Origin: Desulfoplanes formicivorans
GTDB taxonomy: Bacteria; Desulfobacterota; Desulfovibrionia; Desulfovibrionales; Desulfomicrobiaceae
DNA length: 64,000 bases
Direction of reading: 5' to 3'
Assembly (NCBI RefSeq): GCF_001748225.1
Contig: NZ_BDFE01000015.1
Location: 186,001 to 250,000, forward strand
This document shows positions 34,745 through 43,129 of this stretch, one piece after another. Numbering within the stretch: position 1 is the first letter of the stretch; the number at the start of each line of letters is the position of its first letter. The position numbers and the translations under genes are program-made. The notes below the pieces were generated by a model. That model had not been told where the DNA came from, made no database searches, and saw only the letters and a list, made by a program, of their open reading frames with translations.

Positions 34745-36940
34745 CTATCCGGCAAGGGAGACGAGGATGGTTTCCAGTTCGGTGAGGGTAAAGGGTTTGG
34801 TCAGAAAATGATCAATCCCGCTGATGCGGCTTTTGGTGCGATCCTTGTCACTGGCCAGCCCGGTCATGGCAATGATGGGGATCCTGTTGCCCTGATCCCG
34901 GATGGTTCTGGCCACTTCAAAACCATCCATCCCGGGCATCTGAATGTCCAAAAGCAGGACATCGTACCGATGGGGATGGTCCACCAGCGCGGTGAGCGCT
35001 TCAGTGCCGTTTGCACACACATGATACTTGCCAATGCCGAGCACCTCAAAGATTTCAAGGATCAACTCCTGATTCATGGCGTTATCCTCGGCCACCAGAA
35101 TGCGCAGATGCTGGTATGAGGCAGGCACTGCAGAACACGGACACGTTCCCTCTTTCAAGCCGTCTGCAGCCTCCCCGCTGTCTGCGGGCATCTCGTGCAT
35201 GACTTCCAAATCCAGAGAGAAAAAAAACCTGCTTCCCTTGCCGCAAGCGCTTTGAACCATGATTTTGTCGCCTCCCAGCAAGGCAACGATTTTCGAGGCA
35301 ATGGAAAGACCAAGGCCCGTACCAGGGTATTTTCGGGCCAAGCCGTCGTCGATCTGTGTGAACGGCTGAAAAACGACATCCTGACGATCATCAGGAATGC
35401 CAATGCCCGTGTCTTGGACAGCAAACTGGATCCTGGCCACCCTGCCTGTGGTCTCCTGAGGGGTCTCAAGGCGGGCCTGGATGGCAATATACCCCGAAGA
35501 AGTAAATTTGATGGCATTGGCCACCAGGTTGTTCAGGACCTGTTGCAGACGCAGGGAGTCGGTCCGAACAAACCGGGGAAGCTGATCACACTCAAGGCGC
35601 AGTTCAAGCCCCTTGGCCTCGGCAATGGGAACGTGCATCTGTTGGATGGAGCCAAGAAGCTCTGCAAGATCAACCTGTTGCTCGTGAACGGAAAATCCCT
35701 TGGCCTTGAGTTTGGAAATGTCGAGGACATCGTTGATGATGTCCAGAAGGTTGTGAATGGAAATGAGCATATTGGAGGCATACCGCTCCTGCCTGGGGGT
35801 CAGGCCGGAACGCTGCAAAAGCTGCGTCATGCCGTAAATACCATTCAAGGGAGTTCGGACTTCATGGCTGACCGTAGCAAGAAAGGCATCCTTCATGGCG
35901 CTGACGGATTCCGCCTGGGTTCTGGCCTTGTTCAAATATCCGGCCATGGCCTTGAAGGAATTGATGAGCGAACGGATCTCGTCCTTGGAGGGAGAAGGAT
36001 AGACCAGCTTTTCCAGAGGGGCGATGGAATCGGTTTTCTGAATCTCCCGGGCTGCCCGGGAAAGGGCAACAATGGGAAAAATGATCCGGTGCTTGAGGTA
36101 GGCATAGAATCCGAAACAACCGCCTGCCACCAGAAGGGAAAAAAGAACCAGGATGACCCCAAGGGTTTGCAAGGGCTTTTGCACCGGAGCAAAATCCTGC
36201 AAAAGATAGATGCCCAACTTCTGGTTGGAAAGAAACAGGGTTGTGTTTCCCACCAGGAAATGGGCGGGTTCGCCCTCGCTGACCAGATGGATCTCCTTGT
36301 GGTCAAGCAGATCTTCCGCCGTGAAATGCTCCAGGGGAAGCTGGGTTGACGCGGCAACAACCTGGTTATCGGCAACCACGGCTATGTACTGGGGCTGATC
36401 CGTCCCCAGTTGGTCAAGAAATGACTGCTCGGGATAGATAAAGGCGACAACCAGAAATCCCAGCAAATGACGATTTCGGCTGTAAATGGGCTTGCGAACA
36501 AGATGGTTGAGACGCCCCTTGGCCACCAGAAACCGGTCAGAAGGCCCTGAAAAGCCCATGGGGCAGAAATCGGCTTCCGAAACAGGATAGGCACAGTTGA
36601 TGGTCTCATCCGGCCCCATTAGCCATGCCGCCCGAACAGAAGCCTGCAAAGTTGATTGGGCCAGCACGTTCCTGGCCTGCGACCACAATTTGAGCTGAAC
36701 AAGAACCCTCAAGGAATTGTCCGCAGCCATTCTTGCCGCATGCCGGCGGTTGAACAGCAGACGATTTTCAAGCATCTGCTCCACCAGGACTACTTCCCGA
36801 TGGAGTTCGGAAATCACGGTCTGCTGCTGAAGATGGATGATGTAGCTGAAAACAAGCGCGCCCACCAAGGCGAGCAGACACAGGAAAATCAGCCACGCAT
36901 TGAGCAGCCGTTTCTGCAGAGAAATATTGGAAGAGCTCAT
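34745..36940 (-). CDS. Hybrid sensor histidine kinase / response regulator
   Basis: The 731-residue protein has TM1 (about 13-36), an extracytoplasmic domain (about 37-255), TM2 (about 258-282), a HAMP-like region, HisKA with the phospho-acceptor His at about residue 359 (TVSHEVRTP), HATPase with LVANAIKFT and GTGLGLSI, and a C-terminal REC domain with LLLDIQMPGMDG. No DNA-binding output is present, so it passes phosphate onward. It starts within the stop of the preceding binding-protein gene (TAATG overlap), suggesting they form a sensory pair. Confidence 0.94.
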   Translation of the reverse strand: MSSSNISLQKRLLNAWLIFLCLLALVGALVFSYIIHLQQQTVISELHREVVLVEQMLENRLLFNRRHAARMAADNSLRVLVQLKLWSQARNVLAQSTLQASVRAAWLMGPDETINCAYPVSEADFCPMGFSGPSDRFLVAKGRLNHLVRKPIYSRNRHLLGFLVVAFIYPEQSFLDQLGTDQPQYIAVVADNQVVAASTQLPLEHFTAEDLLDHKEIHLVSEGEPAHFLVGNTTLFLSNQKLGIYLLQDFAPVQKPLQTLGVILVLFSLLVAGGCFGFYAYLKHRIIFPIVALSRAAREIQKTDSIAPLEKLVYPSPSKDEIRSLINSFKAMAGYLNKARTQAESVSAMKDAFLATVSHEVRTPLNGIYGMTQLLQRSGLTPRQERYASNMLISIHNLLDIINDVLDISKLKAKGFSVHEQQVDLAELLGSIQQMHVPIAEAKGLELRLECDQLPRFVRTDSLRLQQVLNNLVANAIKFTSSGYIAIQARLETPQETTGRVARIQFAVQDTGIGIPDDRQDVVFQPFTQIDDGLARKYPGTGLGLSIASKIVALLGGDKIMVQSACGKGSRFFFSLDLEVMHEMPADSGEAADGLKEGTCPCSAVPASYQHLRILVAEDNAMNQELILEIFEVLGIGKYHVCANGTEALTALVDHPHRYDVLLLDIQMPGMDGFEVARTIRDQGNRIPIIAMTGLASDKDRTKSRISGIDHFLTKPFTLTELETILVSLAG

Positions 36941-38043
36941 TATTGTTGTTCAATCAGCGGCATGGAGGTGTACACCGCATCAGCCGCCATAAGCAGGGGA
37001 AGCGGGATCTTCTTGGAGAGCATGGCCGCACGAGACGTGTTAAAGACAATGGCGAATTCGGGCGCATCCACAATGGGGAGATTGCCGGGATGCTGGCCTT
37101 CAAGAATTGCAACACCAAAAAGCCCGGCCGCATACCCCATGGATTCGAAATGGACGGCTGCCCCTCCAAACAGGCCAAGCCGGCACAATTCATAGTTGAT
37201 AGCGAGCTCGGGAAGGGAAGAGTGGACAAGGGTCCATGACAAAATGGCCCTGCCCGAAACCGGACGGCCCTGTTCATCGACCAGCAGAAAGGCCAGAGGG
37301 AAAATGGCGTCAACGCTTGTGTCCCTGTTCAATGCGTCAACGAGCTGCTTGTACTCACGAAAGGTACGAACCTGGCGGAGCTCCCACTCAACAGGCAAGG
37401 AGCCCCTGTTCTGCTCGGCTTCCAGGAGCATCTGACGGTACAGGGCCTGACCTGTGAAGGACTCGTCGGTGATGCCCACAACCCGACGGCATTGGGGTAG
37501 AGCCTGCTTGAGGACCTGCAGGGTTTTGTACAGGTAGAGCTTCTCGTAAATTCCGGTGATATTTCCGCCCGGATACGAACGCGACTGCATGAACCTGTGC
37601 GTCTGGTTGTAAACTTCCGGAGGGTTGTTCAGCCCGGAAAAGACAACGGGGCGAGTTGCATCTCCGGCAAGATCAAGGCCCACGGTACGAAAGGCATTAT
37701 CGTCAAGGGTCATGATCAGGTCGGGATCAAAGTCCTTGATGGCCCGCAAGGCAAGATCACCCCGTTGCCGAATCTCGTCCGGGGTTATGTACTGCGTCTT
37801 GGTCAGCATATAAAAATGCTCGAAAACCAACCGCCCCTTGCCAAGGCGTTCGGTCAAAGCCCGTTCAATGCCGCGAAACTGCGGTGCCCCGCAGATATGA
37901 TCAGGGCCATAGCTGTGGACCACAAAGACCCGAAACACCTTGTCGTTTTTTCCGGCCCAAGAAACCGCCGAATAAGCGACAACGCCTACAATGGACACGC
38001 TGATCACGAAGACCTGAAGAAAACGGGAAACGAAACATGGCAT
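36940..38043 (-). CDS. ABC transporter-type substrate-binding protein (ABC_sub_bind), orphan
   Basis: The protein of about 367 residues has a signal peptide (MPCF... through VSWAG) and matches the ABC_sub_bind family (type-1 periplasmic-binding fold; VVHSY, DPDLIMTLDDNAF, GGNITGIYE segments). No permease or ATPase gene is nearby; instead the gene overlaps the hybrid kinase downstream by one base, so it probably reports a ligand to that kinase. The ATG at 38043 is used; a TTG at 38094 with an AAGAGG site is a possible alternative that lengthens the N-terminus. Confidence 0.82.
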   Translation of the reverse strand: MPCFVSRFLQVFVISVSIVGVVAYSAVSWAGKNDKVFRVFVVHSYGPDHICGAPQFRGIERALTERLGKGRLVFEHFYMLTKTQYITPDEIRQRGDLALRAIKDFDPDLIMTLDDNAFRTVGLDLAGDATRPVVFSGLNNPPEVYNQTHRFMQSRSYPGGNITGIYEKLYLYKTLQVLKQALPQCRRVVGITDESFTGQALYRQMLLEAEQNRGSLPVEWELRQVRTFREYKQLVDALNRDTSVDAIFPLAFLLVDEQGRPVSGRAILSWTLVHSSLPELAINYELCRLGLFGGAAVHFESMGYAAGLFGVAILEGQHPGNLPIVDAPEFAIVFNTSRAAMLSKKIPLPLLMAADAVYTSMPLIEQQ

Positions 38044-38187
38044 GGTGGTCAGTTTGCCCGTATTGTCTGACAGAAGCAACGAAAAAAAATGCAAAAGCCT
38101 CTTGTTTCCAACATACTGAAAACAAGCGGCTTTATTTTTTCGAATACGGATTAACTGCAGAGTTGTCCTACAATTTTAGGACACGCA

Positions 38188-38218
38188 CCAACCCGGACCC
38201 CTGTCAGGACCGGGTTGG
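38188..38218. terminator. Hairpin at the motA 3' end
   Basis: CCAACCCGG (38188-38196) pairs with CCGGGTTGG (38210-38218). The hairpin spans the motA stop codon. No T-run follows, so it is at best a weak terminator, or an mRNA-stabilising structure between motA and the binding-protein gene. Confidence 0.35.
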
Positions 38219-39094
38219 GACCGTGTGCAACGAGGTCACGGCAGATGGTCCGGACAGGTCCGCTGTTTCTTCCTGGTGGCGCGTGCGTACCATGCGAATG
38301 TACTTCTGGCGAATGGCCTGAAAATCACGGGTTGTAGCATACCGCTCGGCAGGAGCGAGAAACGAGGCAAGGCGCTTTTCCAGCTTGCGCGGATGCTGTT
38401 CCTTCCTGATGGCCAGTACTCCCTCAAGAATGATCGAGGCGTTGAGCAATTCGTCATTGGTCCTGCCACGAACACTTTCGGCTAGGGGAGTGCAAAAAAA
38501 CTGATTGAAAACGATCCCGTACAGGGTCGAGGTCAGGGCCATGGGAATGGTCTGCAGGATGATCTCGGTATCACCGAGTCCGGAAAGCATCCCGATGAGC
38601 CCGATCACGCTTCCGGCCACCCCAAAAGACGGGGCAATACGCCCCATGTTCCGAAAGATGACTTCGCTTTGTTGACGACGATTTTTGAAAAAAACCATTT
38701 CCATGGACAGGATTTCCCGGATTTCCTCTTGGGAGTACCCATCAACCAAGAGTTCAAGTCCATTGCGTAGAAACGCGACGCCGTGCTTGCCCGCACTCTT
38801 TTCCAGGCTCAACAGGCCGTGACAGCGGGACTTGATGGACAGCTCCAGCAGGGATTGGACAATGGACGCTGGCGGGGGAGGGGTTGTGGTGTAGATATGT
38901 TTGCAGGTTTTGAATGCCCTGATCAAAGCATCATAAGGATGACTCAAAAAAATGGCGCCGAGGGTGCCGCAGACAACAACAGCCAACCCGCTCAGATTCA
39001 GAAAGGCAAGCCCATTGTCCATGAACACAAAGGCCATCAAAAAGATACACAGGCACACGGCCGCTCCATAAAAGTTCTTTCTGGTCATGATCAT
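38204..39094 (-). CDS. MotA/TolQ/ExbB-type flagellar stator proton-channel protein
   Basis: The 296-residue protein has four hydrophobic segments (about 10-28, 33-50, 155-175, 190-205) and a large cytoplasmic loop between the second and third, with GVAGSVIGLIGMLSGL, the MotA-type TM3. It assembles with the following MotB to form the stator that drives flagellar rotation, using H+ or Na+. It overlaps motB by four bases (ATGA). No other flagellar gene lies in the window. A local MotA relative such as PomA is possible. Confidence 0.85.
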   Translation of the reverse strand: MIMTRKNFYGAAVCLCIFLMAFVFMDNGLAFLNLSGLAVVVCGTLGAIFLSHPYDALIRAFKTCKHIYTTTPPPPASIVQSLLELSIKSRCHGLLSLEKSAGKHGVAFLRNGLELLVDGYSQEEIREILSMEMVFFKNRRQQSEVIFRNMGRIAPSFGVAGSVIGLIGMLSGLGDTEIILQTIPMALTSTLYGIVFNQFFCTPLAESVRGRTNDELLNASIILEGVLAIRKEQHPRKLEKRLASFLAPAERYATTRDFQAIRQKYIRMVRTRHQEETADLSGPSAVTSLHTVPTRS

Positions 39095-39825
39095 GTTCCC
39101 TGACGGTTTCTGGTCAAGAAAATCTCAACCCGTCGATTGTGGATTCTGTTGGCCCGGGACGTGTTGGGTACCCGGGGATCGTTGGCTCCACGGCTGCTCA
39201 CCGTGATCCTCGAGGGCGCAATACCGCCCTCATGCATAAGCCAATGGGCAACGCTCATGGCCCTGGCAATGGCCAGTTCCCAATTTCCTGCAAAGGTCGG
39301 GGTATGCACGGGCATCCCATCAGTATACCCGATGACTTCCACGTCCAAATGAGATTGCTGCAAAACAGGGAGCATGGACTGCAGCAGGGAAAGGGCCTCG
39401 GGCTCAAGCTTGTCTGAAAGATGGTCAAAAAGAAGCGGCTTCTCCAGGGAAAAAGCCTTCCGATCCGGCGTGTCCTGGCTCTGTTCCTCATCGCCTAAGC
39501 GCAAGCTGGGAGCGGTCTTTGCCTCCACACCGGCGGAAATATCCCGGTGCACGGGCCGCACCTTTGCGACCCGGGACTCGGGCCGGTCAAGTTCTTGACG
39601 TACATCCTGAGTTGAACCAGTCAAGGCCTCACTTACCTCTCGAAAAAAATCGCGCTTGGCGCTGGCATAGACAAACAGAACCGCAAAAAGGATGAACATG
39701 GTCATCATCAGGTCCGACCAGGGAACCGACCAGGAACCGGGATCAGAGCCCTGATCCGGGCTCTGATCGAGCAACCCGGCCATGGTTTCCTCATGGTGCG
39801 TCAAGGGAGTGCGAGGCTTGTACAT
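39091..39825 (-). CDS. MotB-type stator protein with OmpA domain
   Basis: The 244-residue protein has the MotB N-terminal transmembrane segment WSVPWSDLMMTMFILFAVLF, including the Asp that carries the ion in the channel, followed by a linker and an OmpA-like peptidoglycan-binding domain (VIGYTDG, SRGANDPRVPNTSRANRIHNRRVEI). It precedes motA in the operon, the reverse of the usual motA-motB order. A TAGGA site precedes the ATG. It starts about 115 bp from the nuo operon terminator. Confidence 0.88.
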   Translation of the reverse strand: MYKPRTPLTHHEETMAGLLDQSPDQGSDPGSWSVPWSDLMMTMFILFAVLFVYASAKRDFFREVSEALTGSTQDVRQELDRPESRVAKVRPVHRDISAGVEAKTAPSLRLGDEEQSQDTPDRKAFSLEKPLLFDHLSDKLEPEALSLLQSMLPVLQQSHLDVEVIGYTDGMPVHTPTFAGNWELAIARAMSVAHWLMHEGGIAPSRITVSSRGANDPRVPNTSRANRIHNRRVEIFLTRNRQGT

Positions 39826-39940
39826 GAAATCCTACAGAATGGAAAAAAGAGTCAAAATTCTGTTGCGCCATAAACACCTACGACAGAGCAAGGACAGTGC
39901 CGTTTTCAGATCTTCAGGCAAAACCTGCCGCTAATCCGCC

Positions 39941-39980
39941 AAAAAAAGAGGCGTGATTCCGTACAAGGGAATCACGCCTC
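39941..39980 (-). terminator. Intrinsic terminator of the nuo operon
   Basis: A perfect 13-bp stem (39948-39960 with 39968-39980), 7-nt loop and run of seven T's on the minus strand (39941-39947) lie 134 bp beyond the nuoN stop and upstream of motB. It separates the complex I operon from motB-motA. Confidence 0.92.
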
Positions 39981-40114
39981 AGGGCGTTCATGAAGCACAA
40001 GGGCAAGGAAGATGGTGCGGATGAAGCAGAGCCGGTTGAGAATGTGTGCTGATCACCCGCAGCCACAAAAGTTAGGTGGTAGCCACGTAATCAATCCTGC
40101 TCGCTACAAGGGAG

Positions 40115-41542
40115 CTAGACCCCCCATATGGAACGGGTGGCGGCCAAAGCGGTCTGGTACACGCTTGAGGGGATACACCCGAGAACCAGAACGATTCCTG
40201 CCAGTCCCAAGGCAGTGAGCCTGGCTCCGGGGGAAAGGTCAATGGTCCGTGGAGACTGTGCCTCACGGGTGTAGGCGTACCTGACCAGATTGAGGTAATA
40301 AAAGATGGAAAAGGCCGTGTTAATGGCCCCGAGAATGACCAGCCAATCGTACCCATGACCCCACAGGGAGGTGAACAGAAAGAGCTTGCCCGTAAATCCC
40401 ATGGTCGGGGGCATGCCCACCAGGGCAAAGGCCCCGACAGCCAGGGCCAGGGCATAGGCTGGCGCGTACTTGTACATGCCGGACAGATCCTCCAGTTCCA
40501 GATTTTCACCGGTGGGGGAGATCCGGGCAATAACCCAGAAGCAGGTCAGGTTCATGAAGACGTAGGCCAATCCGTAAAAAGCGGCTGCAGCAAGTCCGCT
40601 GGCTGTTCCGGCCACAAGTCCCATGAGCACGTACCCGGCATGGGCCACACCGGAATACCCCAGGATGCGCTTGACGTCCTTCTGGGCCAGAGCGGCCAGG
40701 TTGCCATAGGTCATAGACAGGGCGGCCAGGATGGCCAGGACGTCGGTCATGGCAACACCCGGCAAAACCAGATTGGTGATCCGGATCAGGGCCACAACAG
40801 CGCCGAGTTTGGGCAGCGTGGCCACAAACGCGGCTGTCTCGTTGGTGGCTCCCGTGTACACGTCAGGACACCAGAAATGAAAGGGAAACAGGGCCAGCTT
40901 GTAAAAAAAGGATATCAGAAACATGGTCGTTCCGATCATGGCGATGGGACAATCCATGGAGATCTTGCCGGTCAGCTCGCCCAGATACGAGGTGTGGGCG
41001 CAGGCCAGAATAAAGGAAAGGCCGAACAGGGAAATGGCTGTGGCTGCCGCTCCAAACAGGATATACTTGATGGCTGCCTCGGCCGCCGGCTTGTCCCCCT
41101 TGCGCAGGGAAATGAGCGAATACAGGCTGTAGGAGGAAATTTCCAGGGCGATGAACATGGTCATCAGCTCCACCGCACTGGCAAGGAGCATGAGCCCCCA
41201 GGTGCTCAGGGCGAGCATGAGGTAGTAATCCGTACGCTTGAAGGGTTCCACTCCGGGAAGTTTCTTGCCGTTGAACACCGTGATGCAGAAGCCCACGGCA
41301 ATGGCCAGCTTGAAAAACTGCGACAATCCGTCAACCCGGTAGGCATCGGCGAAAAACATGCCCTGACTACCCAATCCGGCAAAAGCGATGAGAACGCCCA
41401 CCAGAGAGGTCCATGCGATCCATTCGGTTTTTTCGGTTTCACGTCTGCATATTGAAACCAGAAACAGGGCGGCAATGAACAGAAGCAGAAAAAGCTCGGG
41501 GCCGAGGGTGACAATGAAGGAAATCATGGGGGAGTTGGTCAT
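40115..41542 (-). CDS. nuoN: Complex I subunit N (antiporter-like)
   Basis: The 475-residue polytopic protein has the Complex I antiporter fold: IALEISSYSLY (Glu of TM5), KLALFPFHFWCPDVY (Lys of TM7) and GFTGKLFLF (Lys of TM12). It is one of four proton-translocating subunits encoded in this operon and lies in the membrane arm next to NuoK. It is the last gene of the operon, two bases after nuoM, and is followed by the terminator at 39941-39980. Confidence 0.95.
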   Translation of the reverse strand: MTNSPMISFIVTLGPELFLLLFIAALFLVSICRRETEKTEWIAWTSLVGVLIAFAGLGSQGMFFADAYRVDGLSQFFKLAIAVGFCITVFNGKKLPGVEPFKRTDYYLMLALSTWGLMLLASAVELMTMFIALEISSYSLYSLISLRKGDKPAAEAAIKYILFGAAATAISLFGLSFILACAHTSYLGELTGKISMDCPIAMIGTTMFLISFFYKLALFPFHFWCPDVYTGATNETAAFVATLPKLGAVVALIRITNLVLPGVAMTDVLAILAALSMTYGNLAALAQKDVKRILGYSGVAHAGYVLMGLVAGTASGLAAAAFYGLAYVFMNLTCFWVIARISPTGENLELEDLSGMYKYAPAYALALAVGAFALVGMPPTMGFTGKLFLFTSLWGHGYDWLVILGAINTAFSIFYYLNLVRYAYTREAQSPRTIDLSPGARLTALGLAGIVLVLGCIPSSVYQTALAATRSIWGV

Positions 41543-41544
41543 CG

Positions 41545-43059
41545 TTACTGCACTCCTTGGCGGGACATCGGGATGGAGACGGACATGTGGGTAACCAGAT
41601 CGGGTCGCTTATCCTGCAACACGGTCTGCACCCGCTTGATGGTTTTGGGAATGGACGCGTCAATGGTCAGCCTTGTCAGGGTAGGGGCCAGACCAAGATA
41701 CAGGACCAGCACAGCCAGGGGCAGGATATAGGCCCACTCGCGACGGTCCAGATCAGGCAATTCCTTACCTGCGGAAGGAGCACCCCAGGCGAGCTTCTGC
41801 AGCAATCTGAGCATGTAGGCTGCTGCGAGCATGGCTCCGGGAATGGCCAGAGCACCGACAATGACGTTGTTTTGGAAGGCTCCGATCAGCACCAGAGCCT
41901 CGCCCACAAAGCTGTTGGTTCCGGGAAAACCCAGAGATGACATGGAAAACAATCCGAAAAAGCCGATATACGCGGGAAGATATTTGGCCAGACCAAGGTT
42001 ATCGGCAATCTCCCGACTGTGAGTTCGTTCATAAATGGCCCCCACGAGCATGAACAGGGCGCCCGTGGTGATACCATGGTTCAGCATCTGAAAGACCGCG
42101 CCTTCAATCCCCCGGGTGGTGAAAACAAAGATTCCCAGGGTGACAAACCCCATGTGAGCCACCGAAGAATAGGCAATGAGCTTTTTCATGTCCTTCTGCC
42201 CCAGAGCAACCAGACCGCCATAAATGATGGAAGCAATGGAAATGGCGATCATCAGCGGAGCAAAATACACGGAAGCATCAGGAGTCATGGGCAGGCAGAA
42301 GCGCAAGAACCCATAGGTGCCCATCTTCAGAAGAACAGATGCCAGCAATACACTACCGGCAGTGGGCGCCTCCACATGGGCGGCCGGAAGCCATGTGTGA
42401 AAGGGAAACATGGGCACCTTGACCGCAAAGGCCAGGGCCAGGGCCAAAAAGGCCCAGAACTGGAACCTGAAGGAAAATTCGCTTTCCATGATGACAGGAA
42501 TGGCAAAGGTTCCGGTCTGGAAATAAAAGGCAATGATGGCCACCAGAAGCAGGGTGCTTGCGGCCAGGGTGTACACGATGAACTTGATGGAAGCGTATTT
42601 GCGCCTGGGGCCGCCCCATACGGCAATGATCAGGAACATGGGCACGAGCATGGCTTCCCAGAAAACATAGAACAGAACCATGTCCAGGGCGGCAAAAACC
42701 CCGATGCACACCGCGATCATTAGCAACATGCAGATGTGGAATTCCTTGACCCGTTTGCCAATGTAGTTCCACGAGCAGAGCACACACAGGGGCAGAAGCA
42801 GAATGGTCAGCAGGATCATGAGCAGACTGATTCCATCAATGCCCAGGTAATAGGAAAGCCCCCATTGGGGAACCCAGGGAACCTGCTCCACGAACTGGAA
42901 ACCCGTGGCGTGGATGTCGAACCCGATGAGCGGAAAGGCCAGGGCCATTTCCACGAAACCGGCTGCCAGGGTGACCAGCCGGATCGTCCGGTCGTTACGC
43001 AACCAGGCCAGAAGAAACGAAACCGCAAGGGGAAAGACGATAAGACTCGTGAGGGTCAT
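41545..43059 (-). CDS. nuoM: Complex I subunit M (antiporter-like)
   Basis: The 504-residue membrane protein has the NuoM landmarks YVFWEAMLVPMF (TM5 Glu), KVPMFPFHTWLPAAHVEAPT, a MLVGAIYERTHSR segment and GTNSFVGEALVLIG, where TM12 carries Glu as is normal for NuoM. It forms a proton channel in the membrane arm. It lies 70 bp downstream of the NuoL-like gene and is coupled to nuoN. Confidence 0.96.
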   Translation of the reverse strand: MTLTSLIVFPLAVSFLLAWLRNDRTIRLVTLAAGFVEMALAFPLIGFDIHATGFQFVEQVPWVPQWGLSYYLGIDGISLLMILLTILLLPLCVLCSWNYIGKRVKEFHICMLLMIAVCIGVFAALDMVLFYVFWEAMLVPMFLIIAVWGGPRRKYASIKFIVYTLAASTLLLVAIIAFYFQTGTFAIPVIMESEFSFRFQFWAFLALALAFAVKVPMFPFHTWLPAAHVEAPTAGSVLLASVLLKMGTYGFLRFCLPMTPDASVYFAPLMIAISIASIIYGGLVALGQKDMKKLIAYSSVAHMGFVTLGIFVFTTRGIEGAVFQMLNHGITTGALFMLVGAIYERTHSREIADNLGLAKYLPAYIGFFGLFSMSSLGFPGTNSFVGEALVLIGAFQNNVIVGALAIPGAMLAAAYMLRLLQKLAWGAPSAGKELPDLDRREWAYILPLAVLVLYLGLAPTLTRLTIDASIPKTIKRVQTVLQDKRPDLVTHMSVSIPMSRQGVQ

Positions 43060-43129
43060 GAATGCCGACTCCGATCAGATGGTTGAGGCCAGGAACGCAC
43101 CCGGCCGTGGGTCTGATGCCATGTTTGTG

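Noticed and set aside
35195-36349. 384-codon plus-strand frame
   Set aside because: Antisense shadow of the hybrid kinase, which has all histidine-kinase motifs.
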